Source: CAZZCU01 sp964652825 (GTDB lineage: Bacteria > Bdellovibrionota_B > Oligoflexia > Oligoflexales > CAZZCU01). Taken from it: a stretch of 64,000 bases of DNA. The notes below the pieces were generated by a model that ran no database searches, was not told the origin of the DNA, and saw only the letters and a list, made by a program, of their open reading frames with translations. Below, in pieces: positions 43,945-55,199 of this stretch. Positions within the stretch are counted from its first letter, which is position 1, and the number at the start of each line of letters is the position of its first letter. The stretch lies in the NCBI GenBank assembly GCA_964652825.1, contig CAZZCU010000006.1, positions 1-64,000 on the forward strand, read 5' to 3'. A program made the translations under genes and the position numbers.

Positions 43945-45345
43945 ATGGCGGAACAGTTTGATGTGGTGGTGATTGGTGGTGGTCCCGGTGGTTATGTGGC
44001 GGCGATTCGCGCGGCGCAGCTGGGATTAAAGACGGCTTGTGTCGAGGCGCGTGGCACGCTTGGCGGCACCTGCTTGAATGTTGGATGTATTCCGAGCAAA
44101 GCACTGCTCGAATCCAGCGAAATGTACGACAAGGTCAAGAATCATGGCGGCAGCTTTGGCGTGAAAGTCGACAAGGTGGTTGCGGACGTGACGGCCATGT
44201 TGGAGCGCAAAGATAAAATCGTTAAGGGTTTGTGTCAGGGCATCGAAGGGCTCTTCAAAAAGAATAAGATCACCTATCTCAAGGGTCACGGCAGTTTTAA
44301 GTCGGCTACCGAAATTGAAGTCAAGGATGCGGCTGGCAAGGTCAGCGTGATCCAGACGAAAAATACCATTATCGCCACCGGCAGCGAAGCGGTGGAACTC
44401 GGTATTGCGCCGTTTGACGGCAAAAAAATTGTCAGCTCGACGGAGTCGTTGGATTTTAAAGATGCGCCAAAACATTTGGTCGTCATCGGCGGTGGCTATA
44501 TCGGTCTGGAAATGGGCAGTGTGTGGGGTCGTCTGGGCGCCAAGGTCACAGTTGTCGAGGCGCAGGCCAATATTCTTCCGGCCATGGATGTGCAGGTGGC
44601 AACCGCCATGCATAAAATTCTGACCAAGCAGGGTTTTGAAATTCATACCAACACCAAGCTGGTCAAAGTTGATACGTCGGGTAAGGATGTCACGGTGATC
44701 TGCGATCAAGGTGGCAAGGAAGTGACGTTTAAATGCGATAAGGTTTTAGTGGCGGTCGGCAGACGCGCTTATACCAAGGGTTTGGGGCTGGAAGCCATCG
44801 GCATCAAAGCGGGGGTTGGTGGCAAGATCACCATCGATAAACACTTTCGTACCAATGTCGCTAATGTCTATGCCGTCGGTGATGTCGTCGATGGTCCCAT
44901 GCTGGCGCATAAGGCCGAAGAGGAGGGTGTTGCCTGCGCGGAAATCATTGCTGGCAAGCCCGGACACGTGAGTTATGAGGCGATTCCCGGCATTTGTTAT
45001 ACCTGGCCGGAAGTTGCCAGTGTTGGTCTTAGCGAAGAGGCTTGCAAAGCTCAGGGGCTGGCGTATCGTGTGGGGCAGTTTCCTTTTATTGCCAATGCCC
45101 GCGCGCGTTGCCTGGGCGATACCGATGGTTTCGTGAAAGTCATTGCGGATGAACGCACTGATCGTTTGCTTGGAATTCATATTGTCGGTCCGCGTGCTTC
45201 CGATATGATTGCCGAAGCGGTGATCGCGTTTGAGTTTGGTGGAAGTGCCGAGGATTTGGCGCGCTCGATGCACGGGCACCCGACGCTTTCGGAAGTTATG
45301 CGCGAAGCTTGTTTGGCCGTGGACAAACGTGCAAGGCAGATATAG
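43945..45345 (+). CDS. lpd: Dihydrolipoamide dehydrogenase (E3)
   Basis: 466 residues, full length. FAD-binding GGGPGGYVAAIRAAQLG, redox disulfide in GGTCLNVGCIPSKALL, NAD-binding GGGYIGLEMGSVWGRLGAKV, and the C-terminal catalytic HGHPTLSEVMREA. It reoxidises dihydrolipoamide on E2 and makes NADH. GGAG at the end of sucB serves as its SD. Its position between sucB and sucA differs from the usual sucA-sucB(-lpd) order. Confidence 0.97.
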   Translation: MAEQFDVVVIGGGPGGYVAAIRAAQLGLKTACVEARGTLGGTCLNVGCIPSKALLESSEMYDKVKNHGGSFGVKVDKVVADVTAMLERKDKIVKGLCQGIEGLFKKNKITYLKGHGSFKSATEIEVKDAAGKVSVIQTKNTIIATGSEAVELGIAPFDGKKIVSSTESLDFKDAPKHLVVIGGGYIGLEMGSVWGRLGAKVTVVEAQANILPAMDVQVATAMHKILTKQGFEIHTNTKLVKVDTSGKDVTVICDQGGKEVTFKCDKVLVAVGRRAYTKGLGLEAIGIKAGVGGKITIDKHFRTNVANVYAVGDVVDGPMLAHKAEEEGVACAEIIAGKPGHVSYEAIPGICYTWPEVASVGLSEEACKAQGLAYRVGQFPFIANARARCLGDTDGFVKVIADERTDRLLGIHIVGPRASDMIAEAVIAFEFGGSAEDLARSMHGHPTLSEVMREACLAVDKRARQI

Positions 45346-45365
45346 ATCGCTACGAAGGATGGAAC

Positions 45366-48152
45366 ATGAGCAGCAACGAACGCTTCAGTTTTGCCCAGAT
45401 CGGTAACATCGCTTTCATGGAGGAGCTGTTTCGCAAGTTTCGCGACAACCCCGACTCCGTTGATGCTGATTGGCGCCGTTTCTTTGAAGGCGTTGAATTT
45501 GGCACCAGTGGCGGCCTAGGCGGCGCCGTTGAAGCCGAAGATGCGCGTGCCGAAGCCAAGGTCGAAGCGTTTATCAATTTATATCGTCGTTTGGGACATT
45601 TGAGCGCCTATCTTTCGCCCATCGATCCCAAGCCGGAATTGGCGAACGATTTGTTGCCGGAGTCACACGGGCTAAAAGACGTTGATTCCAATCGCAAGTT
45701 TCACCCGTCGAATCTGCCTTCCAGAGAGCCGATGACGTTCGGCGATATTCATCGCTTGCTGCTGGATACATATTGTGGGCGTATTGGCGCGGATTTTCGC
45801 GAAATCAACGATATCGAGCAGGTGGTCTGGCTTCAGGCGCAGATGGAAGGCTGTCGTAACAAGCCGGAATTTTCCGCGCAACAAAAACGACAGATTTTTG
45901 ATTTGCTTACAATGACCGAAGGTTTCGAGCGTTTTCTTCAGGATCGTTATCTGGGACAAAAACGCTTTTCGCTTGAAGGCAACGATGCATTGATCCCGCT
46001 CCTGCACTTCATGGCCGATCATGGTGTCAGTCTGGGTGCCGAGGAATTTAATATCGGGATGGCACATCGCGGTCGCCTGAATGTGTTAGCGAATTTCATG
46101 AACAAAAGCCCGGAGATGTTGCTCAAGGATTTTGAAGGTGCTGAGTTCAATCCCTTCGATATCGATGGGGACGTTAAGTATCACAAGGGTTTTGCCAGCG
46201 AAGTAAAAACCCTTGCCGAACGCAAATTGCGTTTGCTGCTTTTGCCGAACCCAAGTCACCTGGAAATTGTGAATCCGGTGGTCGAGGGTTTTGCACGAGC
46301 ACGGCAATATCAAGTGAATGACAAGCAGCGCCAAAAAATCGTGCCGTTGTTGATCCACGGTGACGCGGCGTTTATCGCGCAAGGCAGTGTTGCCGAGACT
46401 TTGAATCTGGCGCAGCTTGATGCGTATACGACCGGCGGCACGGTGCATGTCATTATCAATAATCAAATCGGTTTTACCGCTGATCCGTCCGAGGGGCGTT
46501 CTTGTCCCTATGCTTCGGAGATTGCCAAAGTCATCCGCGCACCGGTGTTACACGTAAATGCGGATGATGTGGAGGCGTGTGTTTGGACCGCGCAGTTGGC
46601 GATGGCATATCGCCAGAAATTTGGTCGCGACGTTGTTATTGATCTTATCGGTTATCGTCGGCATGGCCACAACGAAACGGATGAGCCGGGTTTTACGCAG
46701 CCGCTGATGTACAAAGTTATCAAACAACATCCCACGGTGCTGGCTCAGTACACTGAGCAGTTGACGCAGGATGGTGTGTTGACCAAGGACGACGCCGAGA
46801 GTGCGATGAAAAACTGGCGCGCGCGGTTGCAGAAAGCGATGGAAACCGTACGCTCGGGCGTGGCGGTCGCGGATTTCGTTACGCCGAAAGCTTTTGAGGC
46901 GATCTTTAAGCATGACAAGGTCACACAGGAAATCTTTGATAAGCCAGCGGACACGGGTGTGTCGGCGGCGAAGTTGCGTGCTCTTGGCAACAAAGCCTGC
47001 ACGTTGCCGAGTAGTGTTCACCCGCATCCTAAGATCGCCAAGCTGCTCGACTCACGTCTGGCGATGCTCGAAGGTGATGGCGCGGTGGATTGGGGAATGG
47101 CGGAAATTTTATGCTATGCCAGTCTTGCTACCGAGGGGCACCATATTCGTCTCTCCGGACAGGATTGCCGTCGCGGTACCTTTAGTCATCGTCACGCCGT
47201 GCTAGTTGATTACGAGACCGGCAAACCCTATCAGCCGTTAAATAATCTCGATAAAAAACAAGCTTATGTCGATGTCATCAACAGTCCGTTGTCGGAGCTG
47301 GCGGTGATGGGGTTTGATTTCGGTTATTCTGTTGCCGAACCCAATGCGTTGGTGATGTGGGAGGCGCAGTTTGGCGACTTCGTCAATGGTGCGCAAATCG
47401 TTGTTGATCAATTCTTGGTGGCTTCAGAAGCCAAGTGGAAGCAGGTTAGCGGTTTGACGCTCTTGTTGCCGCATGGCTACGAGGGTCAGGGGCCCGAGCA
47501 TTCCTCGGCGCGACCTGAGCGCTTCCTGCAACTGTGCGGTAATTTGAATATCCAGGTGGCGATTCCGACAACACCGGCACAGATGTTTCATTTGCTGCGT
47601 CGTCAGTTAAAACGAAGTTTCCGCAAACCCTTGATCATCATGACTCCCAAGAGTCTCTTGCGGCATCCCAAAGTGATTTCGACTTTAAAAGACTTTGGCG
47701 ATGTGGGCTTCCAGGAAGTCATCGACGATGCGACGATTGCTAAACCCAAACTCGCGGAGACCGTGGTGTTATGTACGGGTAAGCTGTATTACGAATTGAT
47801 CGAGGCGCGTTTAAGCGCCGAGAACGATACGTTGCCGATTGTACGTCTGGAGCAATTGTATCCGTTCCCCGAAGAAAAACTGAAAGCCGTGCTGGCGCGC
47901 TATGCGAATGCCAAGAACTTAGTCTGGACTCAGGAAGAACCAGTTAACATGGGCGCTTGGAGTTTTGTGCGGCCACGACTGGAGGAGTTGGTGGGCAAGC
48001 AAATGAAGATTCGCTACAGCGGTCGCAAAGGTGCGGGCACCACAGCCGAAGGCTCTTTGAAACAGCATGTCAAAGAGCAGACGCGGATTATTCAGGATGC
48101 ACTTGGCTTGACCAGCTCGATTTCCAAAAATTCGGACGCCGTGGCGAAGTAG
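45366..48152 (+). CDS. sucA: 2-oxoglutarate dehydrogenase E1 component
   Basis: 928 residues, near the family length. An N-terminal E2-binding segment (FMEELFRKFRDNPDSVDADWRRFFEG), then the thiamine-diphosphate-binding region (EEFNIGMAHRGRLNVLANF, GDAAFIAQGSVAETLNLA) and the transketolase-like C-terminal half (LSGQDCRRGTFSHRHAV, HGYEGQGPEHSSARPERFL). It decarboxylates 2-oxoglutarate and loads the lipoyl arm of SucB. ATG 45366 has AAGGATGG close upstream; the frame opens earlier, inside lpd, without support. Last of the sucB-lpd-sucA unit. Confidence 0.97.
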   Translation: MSSNERFSFAQIGNIAFMEELFRKFRDNPDSVDADWRRFFEGVEFGTSGGLGGAVEAEDARAEAKVEAFINLYRRLGHLSAYLSPIDPKPELANDLLPESHGLKDVDSNRKFHPSNLPSREPMTFGDIHRLLLDTYCGRIGADFREINDIEQVVWLQAQMEGCRNKPEFSAQQKRQIFDLLTMTEGFERFLQDRYLGQKRFSLEGNDALIPLLHFMADHGVSLGAEEFNIGMAHRGRLNVLANFMNKSPEMLLKDFEGAEFNPFDIDGDVKYHKGFASEVKTLAERKLRLLLLPNPSHLEIVNPVVEGFARARQYQVNDKQRQKIVPLLIHGDAAFIAQGSVAETLNLAQLDAYTTGGTVHVIINNQIGFTADPSEGRSCPYASEIAKVIRAPVLHVNADDVEACVWTAQLAMAYRQKFGRDVVIDLIGYRRHGHNETDEPGFTQPLMYKVIKQHPTVLAQYTEQLTQDGVLTKDDAESAMKNWRARLQKAMETVRSGVAVADFVTPKAFEAIFKHDKVTQEIFDKPADTGVSAAKLRALGNKACTLPSSVHPHPKIAKLLDSRLAMLEGDGAVDWGMAEILCYASLATEGHHIRLSGQDCRRGTFSHRHAVLVDYETGKPYQPLNNLDKKQAYVDVINSPLSELAVMGFDFGYSVAEPNALVMWEAQFGDFVNGAQIVVDQFLVASEAKWKQVSGLTLLLPHGYEGQGPEHSSARPERFLQLCGNLNIQVAIPTTPAQMFHLLRRQLKRSFRKPLIIMTPKSLLRHPKVISTLKDFGDVGFQEVIDDATIAKPKLAETVVLCTGKLYYELIEARLSAENDTLPIVRLEQLYPFPEEKLKAVLARYANAKNLVWTQEEPVNMGAWSFVRPRLEELVGKQMKIRYSGRKGAGTTAEGSLKQHVKEQTRIIQDALGLTSSISKNSDAVAK

Positions 48153-48180
48153 AGACGGAAGTTTGCCGGTGAGGTGGATT

Positions 48181-48969
48181 GTGCGGAAGTGTTTGTCGTA
48201 TTTTTCTGGCGTTGGTGTTCTGGCTTTGCTGATTGTTGCTTGTGTTACCACACCGGTTACCGGTCGTAAGCAACTGCGCCTGTTACCTGAGTCACAAATG
48301 AATACCATGGGCGTGCAGGCATACTCAGAAATGCTGTCCAAGGAAAAGCTCTCCACTGATAAACGTTTGAACGATATGGTTGCGCGTATTGGTAAGCAGA
48401 TTGCGGCCGCCAGCGGCAAAAACTATGAGTGGGAGTTCAAACTTATCGATGATCCCAAGACCGTGAATGCATTTTGTCTTCCCGGCGGCAAGGTTGCTGT
48501 TTATACCGGCATCCTTCCGATCGCCAAGAACGAAGCGGGGTTGGCGGCAATCATGGGGCACGAAGTCGCTCACGCTGTGTTGCAACACGGTAATGAGCGC
48601 GTTAGTCAGGGCATACTTGCGCAGGCGGGTTTGACGATCGCAGCGGTTTCGCTGAAAGACTCGCGCTATCGCGATATTGTTGTTGGCGGCCTTGGTGTCG
48701 GCACCCAGTTTGGTGTCATGCTGCCATTTAGCCGCAAGCATGAAACCGAAGCTGATGTTGTTGGCGCCGAATACATGGCAAAAGCCGGTTATGATCCCAA
48801 AGAATCCGTCGAAATCTGGAAACGCATGGCACAGAACAGCGGCAAAGTTCCGGAAGTTTTATCAACCCACCCTGATCCGTTGCGACGCGCTAAAGAGTTG
48901 GAAAAGCTGCAACCAAAGTTGCAACAGATTTATGCCGCGAGTCATAAACAGCCCAACGAGAACTTCTAA
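48181..48969 (+). CDS. Lipoprotein M48-family metalloprotease
   Basis: 262 residues from GTG 48181, which has GAGG 6 nt upstream; TTG 48163 or GTG 48169 are less well placed. The lipobox LLIVAC gives an acylated Cys, so it is membrane-anchored in the periplasm. Zinc site HEVAH (MGHEVAHAVLQHG) and the third ligand in ETEADVVG define M48; the C-terminal STHPDPLRRAKELEKL is typical of the LoiP/YcaL-type group, which takes part in outer-membrane protein quality control. It follows sucA by 28 bp but is functionally unrelated. Confidence 0.92.
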   Translation: MRKCLSYFSGVGVLALLIVACVTTPVTGRKQLRLLPESQMNTMGVQAYSEMLSKEKLSTDKRLNDMVARIGKQIAAASGKNYEWEFKLIDDPKTVNAFCLPGGKVAVYTGILPIAKNEAGLAAIMGHEVAHAVLQHGNERVSQGILAQAGLTIAAVSLKDSRYRDIVVGGLGVGTQFGVMLPFSRKHETEADVVGAEYMAKAGYDPKESVEIWKRMAQNSGKVPEVLSTHPDPLRRAKELEKLQPKLQQIYAASHKQPNENF

Positions 48970-48977
48970 TATTGGGA

Positions 48978-50717
48978 TTAGTAACCAGCAACCGCGCCTT
49001 CGGAGCGGTTGTCTGAAACTCCGATCACTTGTTTGCCATCCACCAGAATCGCTTGCACATCGCCAAATGTTTCATCTCTGACGACAACATTGTGCCCCAA
49101 CTTCTTTAAGCCGTTGATGGCGGCGTTGGGGATGCGATCTTTTTCTACTTGTAACTGATCGGGTAGCCATTGCTGATGAATACGTCCAGCATTAACGGCG
49201 TCAGTTAAAGGCATCTTAAACGCCAGCACGTTGAGTATCGTTTGCAGAGTCGCGGTGATAATGCGCGGGCCGCCGGGCGAGCCGAGCACCATGCGTAGTT
49301 GATCGTTGTTATCAAGAACGATGGTTGGTGTCATCGACGACAACATGGTTTTGTTGGCGGCAATGGCATTGGCCTTACTACCCACCAGCCCATAGACATT
49401 TGCCACCCCGGGTTGCTTACTGAAGTCATCCATCTCATCATTCAAAACAATGCCAGTACCTTCGGCCACAACACAGGAACCAAAACTGTAATTGATCGTC
49501 TGGGTTGAGCTGACGGCGTTACCGTCTTTATCGACGACGGACAAATGCGTTGTTGATGGTGATTCGTAAGCCTGTGGTCGGCCAGCGCCGATCTCTGCCG
49601 AAGTCGAGGCTTTGTTCGGATTGATGGTCGCTCGCAAAGCCTTGGCATAAGCTGGATTCAGGAGGCCGCGGGTTGGGACTTTGACGAAGTCAGGATCGCC
49701 CAGGAATAACGCACGATCGGCAAAAGCGCGGCGCATGGCTTCGCCGAGCAGATGATAATAAGCGGGTGAGCGTGGCCCCAAGTTGGCCAGATCATCGCCC
49801 GCGAGCATGTTTAAAATCTGAATGATGTGTACGCCGCCGGATGATGGAGGTGGCATGCTGATGATTTTATGGCCAGCAAAGGTGCCGCTGACCGGCGGAC
49901 GTTGTTTAGTGCGATAGCGATCCAAATCACCTTGGGTGAGGATGCCCCGTCCGCGTTTTATTTCAGCCAAAATTCTCTTGGCTACTTCACCTTTGTAAAA
50001 ACCATTGCGACCTTGGCTGGCGATTTGCCGCAGCGTCCAGGCGAGATCTTTCTGTACCAGGGTGTCGCCAAGTTGCAGCGCGTCGCTACCATTGTTTTTA
50101 AAAAATATCGCACGTGAGCCGGGGAATTTAGCCAGCACATTCTTGCGCAGCCGCAAGGCTTCTGCCAAGCCGGGATAAACCGGAAAACCATCTTCGGCAA
50201 TGCGAATGGCGGGCTGAACCAAGGTGGCAAACGGCAACTTGCCGTGCAACCGGTGAATATGTACCAGACCGTCAATGAGCCCCGGTGTTCCGACCGAGAG
50301 ATGACCATCAACGGCTGGATCAGCAACCTGATACGGATTTGACCACTTGCCATCGGTATACATGGTGGCGGTGGCTTTTGCTGGCGCGCGTTCGCGAAAA
50401 TCATAGGCTAGGGTTTTTTGGGCTTTTCGATCATAAAAGAGCAAAAACCCGCCCCCGCCGATACCTGTGGACTGCGGTCGTACGACCGAGATCGCCAGAG
50501 ACGTGGCTACCGCTGCATCAATGGCATTGCCGCCTTGTTTGAGGATCGCAACGCCGGCTTCCGATGCCAGAGTATGCGCTGAGGCGACCACTCCTTTGAC
50601 TTCTTGAGCGGAAAATAAACGACTGTCGGTTGCAGGGGAGGAGGTATTGGTCGTCGTGCAGGCGACGAGTATGATCAGCAACCAGGTCATGCCACAACGG
50701 GCGGCGATTTGGATCAT
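48978..50717 (-). CDS. ggt: Gamma-glutamyltransferase, lipoprotein form
   Basis: 579 residues. ILVAC at 16-20 is a lipobox, so the enzyme is anchored rather than freely periplasmic. GVVASAHTLASEAGVAILKQGGNAIDAAVA and GGGGFLLFYD open the large subunit; self-cleavage is expected before T389 in SPSTTHLSVVDKDGNA, and SMTPTIV plus GSPGGPRI form the small-subunit active site. It hydrolyses or transfers the gamma-glutamyl group of glutathione. ATG 50717 starts one base after the DUF2721 stop (TAAGATG), so the two are coupled. Confidence 0.95.
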   Translation of the reverse strand: MIQIAARCGMTWLLIILVACTTTNTSSPATDSRLFSAQEVKGVVASAHTLASEAGVAILKQGGNAIDAAVATSLAISVVRPQSTGIGGGGFLLFYDRKAQKTLAYDFRERAPAKATATMYTDGKWSNPYQVADPAVDGHLSVGTPGLIDGLVHIHRLHGKLPFATLVQPAIRIAEDGFPVYPGLAEALRLRKNVLAKFPGSRAIFFKNNGSDALQLGDTLVQKDLAWTLRQIASQGRNGFYKGEVAKRILAEIKRGRGILTQGDLDRYRTKQRPPVSGTFAGHKIISMPPPSSGGVHIIQILNMLAGDDLANLGPRSPAYYHLLGEAMRRAFADRALFLGDPDFVKVPTRGLLNPAYAKALRATINPNKASTSAEIGAGRPQAYESPSTTHLSVVDKDGNAVSSTQTINYSFGSCVVAEGTGIVLNDEMDDFSKQPGVANVYGLVGSKANAIAANKTMLSSMTPTIVLDNNDQLRMVLGSPGGPRIITATLQTILNVLAFKMPLTDAVNAGRIHQQWLPDQLQVEKDRIPNAAINGLKKLGHNVVVRDETFGDVQAILVDGKQVIGVSDNRSEGAVAGY

Positions 50718-50718
50718 C

Positions 50719-51195
50719 TTACTTGTCTTTCAAAACGTCGTGTTGCAGGCGCGAGTTGACTTCCAGTTTGAGAATACGCAGCGAGATGGCAAAATCCTCG
50801 ATGAATAATCCCATGGCTAAAATCAGGAACGACAGGCTGATAATGAATAGAACTTCTGGCGCCCAGAGAATGCGCAGCTCAAGGATCAGGCTGGCAAAGA
50901 GCAGGAAGACGGTGATGGATACACAAAAGATACTGGCGCTGGCGCAAATAATCGCTGAACGTAGGAGCTTGGCGCGACGATAAAGCTGACGTAATTCCTG
51001 AATCGTCGGATCGGTGGTGGCATTGCGGTTCACATTGATGATGGCTTCGCGTAGGACAGCGCGCACGCGATCGATGACGCGCCCGTAACGGGTAATCATC
51101 GCCGACAAAACGACAGCCACACCGGAGATTAAAAACACCGGGGCCAAAACCACTGACATGGTGCGCGCAGATTCTGCAATCGACGGATCAGACAT
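50719..51195 (-). CDS. DUF2721 membrane protein
   Basis: 158 residues. SARTMSVVLAPVFLISGVAVVLSAMITRYGRVIDRVR at the N-terminus, then a polar charged helix, then two adjacent membrane segments. This is the layout of DUF2721, a family of unknown function in Gram-negatives. ATG 51195 lacks a clear SD; TTG 51219 is the alternative. Translation is coupled to ggt. Confidence 0.85.
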   Translation of the reverse strand: MSDPSIAESARTMSVVLAPVFLISGVAVVLSAMITRYGRVIDRVRAVLREAIINVNRNATTDPTIQELRQLYRRAKLLRSAIICASASIFCVSITVFLLFASLILELRILWAPEVLFIISLSFLILAMGLFIEDFAISLRILKLEVNSRLQHDVLKDK

Positions 51196-51306
51196 GGGCG
51201 CTAAGATACCATGGGTCAAAATCTGGTGACAGCTTCTTTTAATTTCGCCATGGTAGAATTAGAAATAAAAGTAAACGCCGCCGCCAGGCAATAATTTGGG
51301 ACGTAT

Positions 51307-52479
51307 ATGACCGTCGAGTTTAGTAATACCGAGATTGCTTTCAACTCCTTGACCGATCAGGAGTTGCTGCGAGCCTACTGGTTGTATCGGGCATTGGGCA
51401 TTGATTTGCTTGCCAAGGTAGGGCCAAAAGCCGTCGGTGCCGCGATCAGTCTGCGCTTACCGATTCGCTGGTTAATCAAACGCACTGTTTTTCAGCAGTT
51501 TGTCGGCGGGACCACCTTGGCAGAATGTCAGGAGGTTATGGACAGCCTGAAAAAATACGGCATCGATACCATTTTGGATTTTGCCTCGGAGCGCAACACG
51601 TCGGAAAAGCAGTTTGAACGTTGTGCTAACGAAGTCATTGCCTCGATCCACTCCGGTCAACAGCGTCCGGAGATAGCTTTCGTCGTCTTCAAAACCTCGG
51701 CGATGGCGCCATTTACGCTTTTGCAGAAAATCAGTGCCGGCGAACAATTGACGGAAGCGGAGCATGCCGACAGCAAGCGTCTGCACAAGCGCGTTGAGCA
51801 GGTTTGTGGTGAAGCCCATGCTGCTGGCGTGCGCTTGTTTATTGACGCCGAAGAGTCGTGGATCCAAAAGGCCATTGACGATATGGCCGTGGAGATGATG
51901 CGGCGCTTTAACAAGGATAAGGCAATTATCTATACCACGGTGCAAATGTACCGAACGGATCGGCTTGAATACCTGCAATGGTTGCAGAGTGAGGCAAAAA
52001 AGGGCGGTTTTAAAATCGGAGTTAAACTCGTCCGTGGTGCGTATATGGAAAAAGAGCGTGACCGTGCCCGGGAGCACGGCTATCGATCGCCGATTCAGCC
52101 GAATAAACAAGCAACTGATCGCGACTATAATTTGGCGCTGCGTTTTTGTTGTGATCACATGGATGAGATGGCCCTATGTGTGGGTACTCACAATGAAGAG
52201 TCCACGGCACTGATGCTTGAACTTATGAACACCAAAAATATTCGCAAGAATGATGAACGCATCTATTTCTCGCAGTTGTATGGCATGAGTGATAATCTTA
52301 CTTATAATCTTGCGCATGATGGTTATCGTGTTGCCAAGTACGTACCCTACGGTCCTATTGATGCAGCGATGCCTTATCTGTTTCGCCGTGCTCAGGAGAA
52401 TACCAGTATGCAGAATCAGGCCAGTCGTCAGTTGATTCTGATTGAGAACGAGCTGCGTCGTCGTTCGGTTTTGACTTAA
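51307..52479 (+). CDS. Proline dehydrogenase (stand-alone)
   Basis: 390 residues, FAD-binding TIM-barrel ProDH family. GVRLFIDAEESWIQKAIDDM, KIGVKLVRGAYMEKERDRA, GTHNEES and QLYGMSDNLTYNLA, followed by KYVPYGPIDAAMPYLFRRAQENTS, are the catalytic-core motifs (lysine, arginine pair, tyrosine). It oxidises proline to pyrroline-5-carboxylate and feeds electrons to quinone. The P5C dehydrogenase half of PutA is missing and no separate gene is in the window. ATG 51307 has TTGGGA upstream. Confidence 0.93.
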   Translation: MTVEFSNTEIAFNSLTDQELLRAYWLYRALGIDLLAKVGPKAVGAAISLRLPIRWLIKRTVFQQFVGGTTLAECQEVMDSLKKYGIDTILDFASERNTSEKQFERCANEVIASIHSGQQRPEIAFVVFKTSAMAPFTLLQKISAGEQLTEAEHADSKRLHKRVEQVCGEAHAAGVRLFIDAEESWIQKAIDDMAVEMMRRFNKDKAIIYTTVQMYRTDRLEYLQWLQSEAKKGGFKIGVKLVRGAYMEKERDRAREHGYRSPIQPNKQATDRDYNLALRFCCDHMDEMALCVGTHNEESTALMLELMNTKNIRKNDERIYFSQLYGMSDNLTYNLAHDGYRVAKYVPYGPIDAAMPYLFRRAQENTSMQNQASRQLILIENELRRRSVLT

Positions 52480-52491
52480 GGAAGGCTTTCT

Positions 52492-53081
52492 ATGCGCGAT
52501 TCATCTTTACGTGCTGTTTTTTTGTTGGCGATGGTTGCGACGGTAATGATCGGTTGCGGCGGCGATAGCAGTACCAAGAACGAAGCGGATACTATTCTAA
52601 AAGGCATATGGAAAACGGAATGTGTCGATCAATCCACCACTACTTTGGATATCTCCAATACCCAGATTAATAGTTCGATCTACACTTACTCGGATGATGA
52701 TTGTACGGCGACAAGCGTGACGGAAAGCTACACTTATGATTACGTTTTGGGCGCTGATGTGGCGGACGTTGCCGATGCAAAAGAACTAACATTAACTATG
52801 GTTGCTAGCAGAATCACCCTGCATAGCGATGCGGTTGTTTCGGCGATGAATCAAATTAAGTATTGTCAGATCGCTGACTGGATCGAAGGGATTGAGCGCG
52901 AGGTGACTGGCAAAGACTGTAATGGTCACACGGCTTTGGCCGGGACCAAGCATTATACAATGGCCAAGGTCGAGGACGTCAGCTTGTGGTTGGGTGACGA
53001 GACCGCGGGCTATGATGGCAAGACACCGGAGACGCGCGAGCAGCTCAACGCCAGCTTAGCTTACGCCAGACAGCAAGCCCA

Positions 53082-53085
<4 letters not shown>
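52492..53085 (+). CDS. Lipoprotein of unknown function
   Basis: 197 residues. Lipobox VMIGC, Cys22, behind an AAGGAAGG SD at 7 nt. The mature part begins as a lipocalin-like phrase (ILKGIWKTECVDQSTTTLDI, IYTYSDDDCTATSVTES), with KELTLTMVAS following; such strand patterns occur in small ligand-binding lipoproteins, but no family is assigned. Four cysteines beyond the lipidated one may form disulfides. It follows the proline dehydrogenase gene by 12 bp; its stop overlaps the convergent acs stop by 4 bp. Confidence 0.75.
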
Positions 53086-55043
<1,958 letters not shown>

Positions 55044-55199
55044 GCGGCATCCTTTTTGGAAGCTGGTGGTTTTCTAACTTTACACACTGACGTCCAAGCC
55101 GCCAATTATTCCGACACTTAGGAGTTGGGGGCTGTGTTTTTGGTTGCTGGACGACCCGTCCGTCCCTAGAATGGGTAGTACACACGAAGGAGACTTATA

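Noticed and set aside
44026..44709. 227-codon minus-strand frame opposite lpd
   Set aside because: Antisense to a conserved flavoprotein; composition is that of a reverse-frame artefact.
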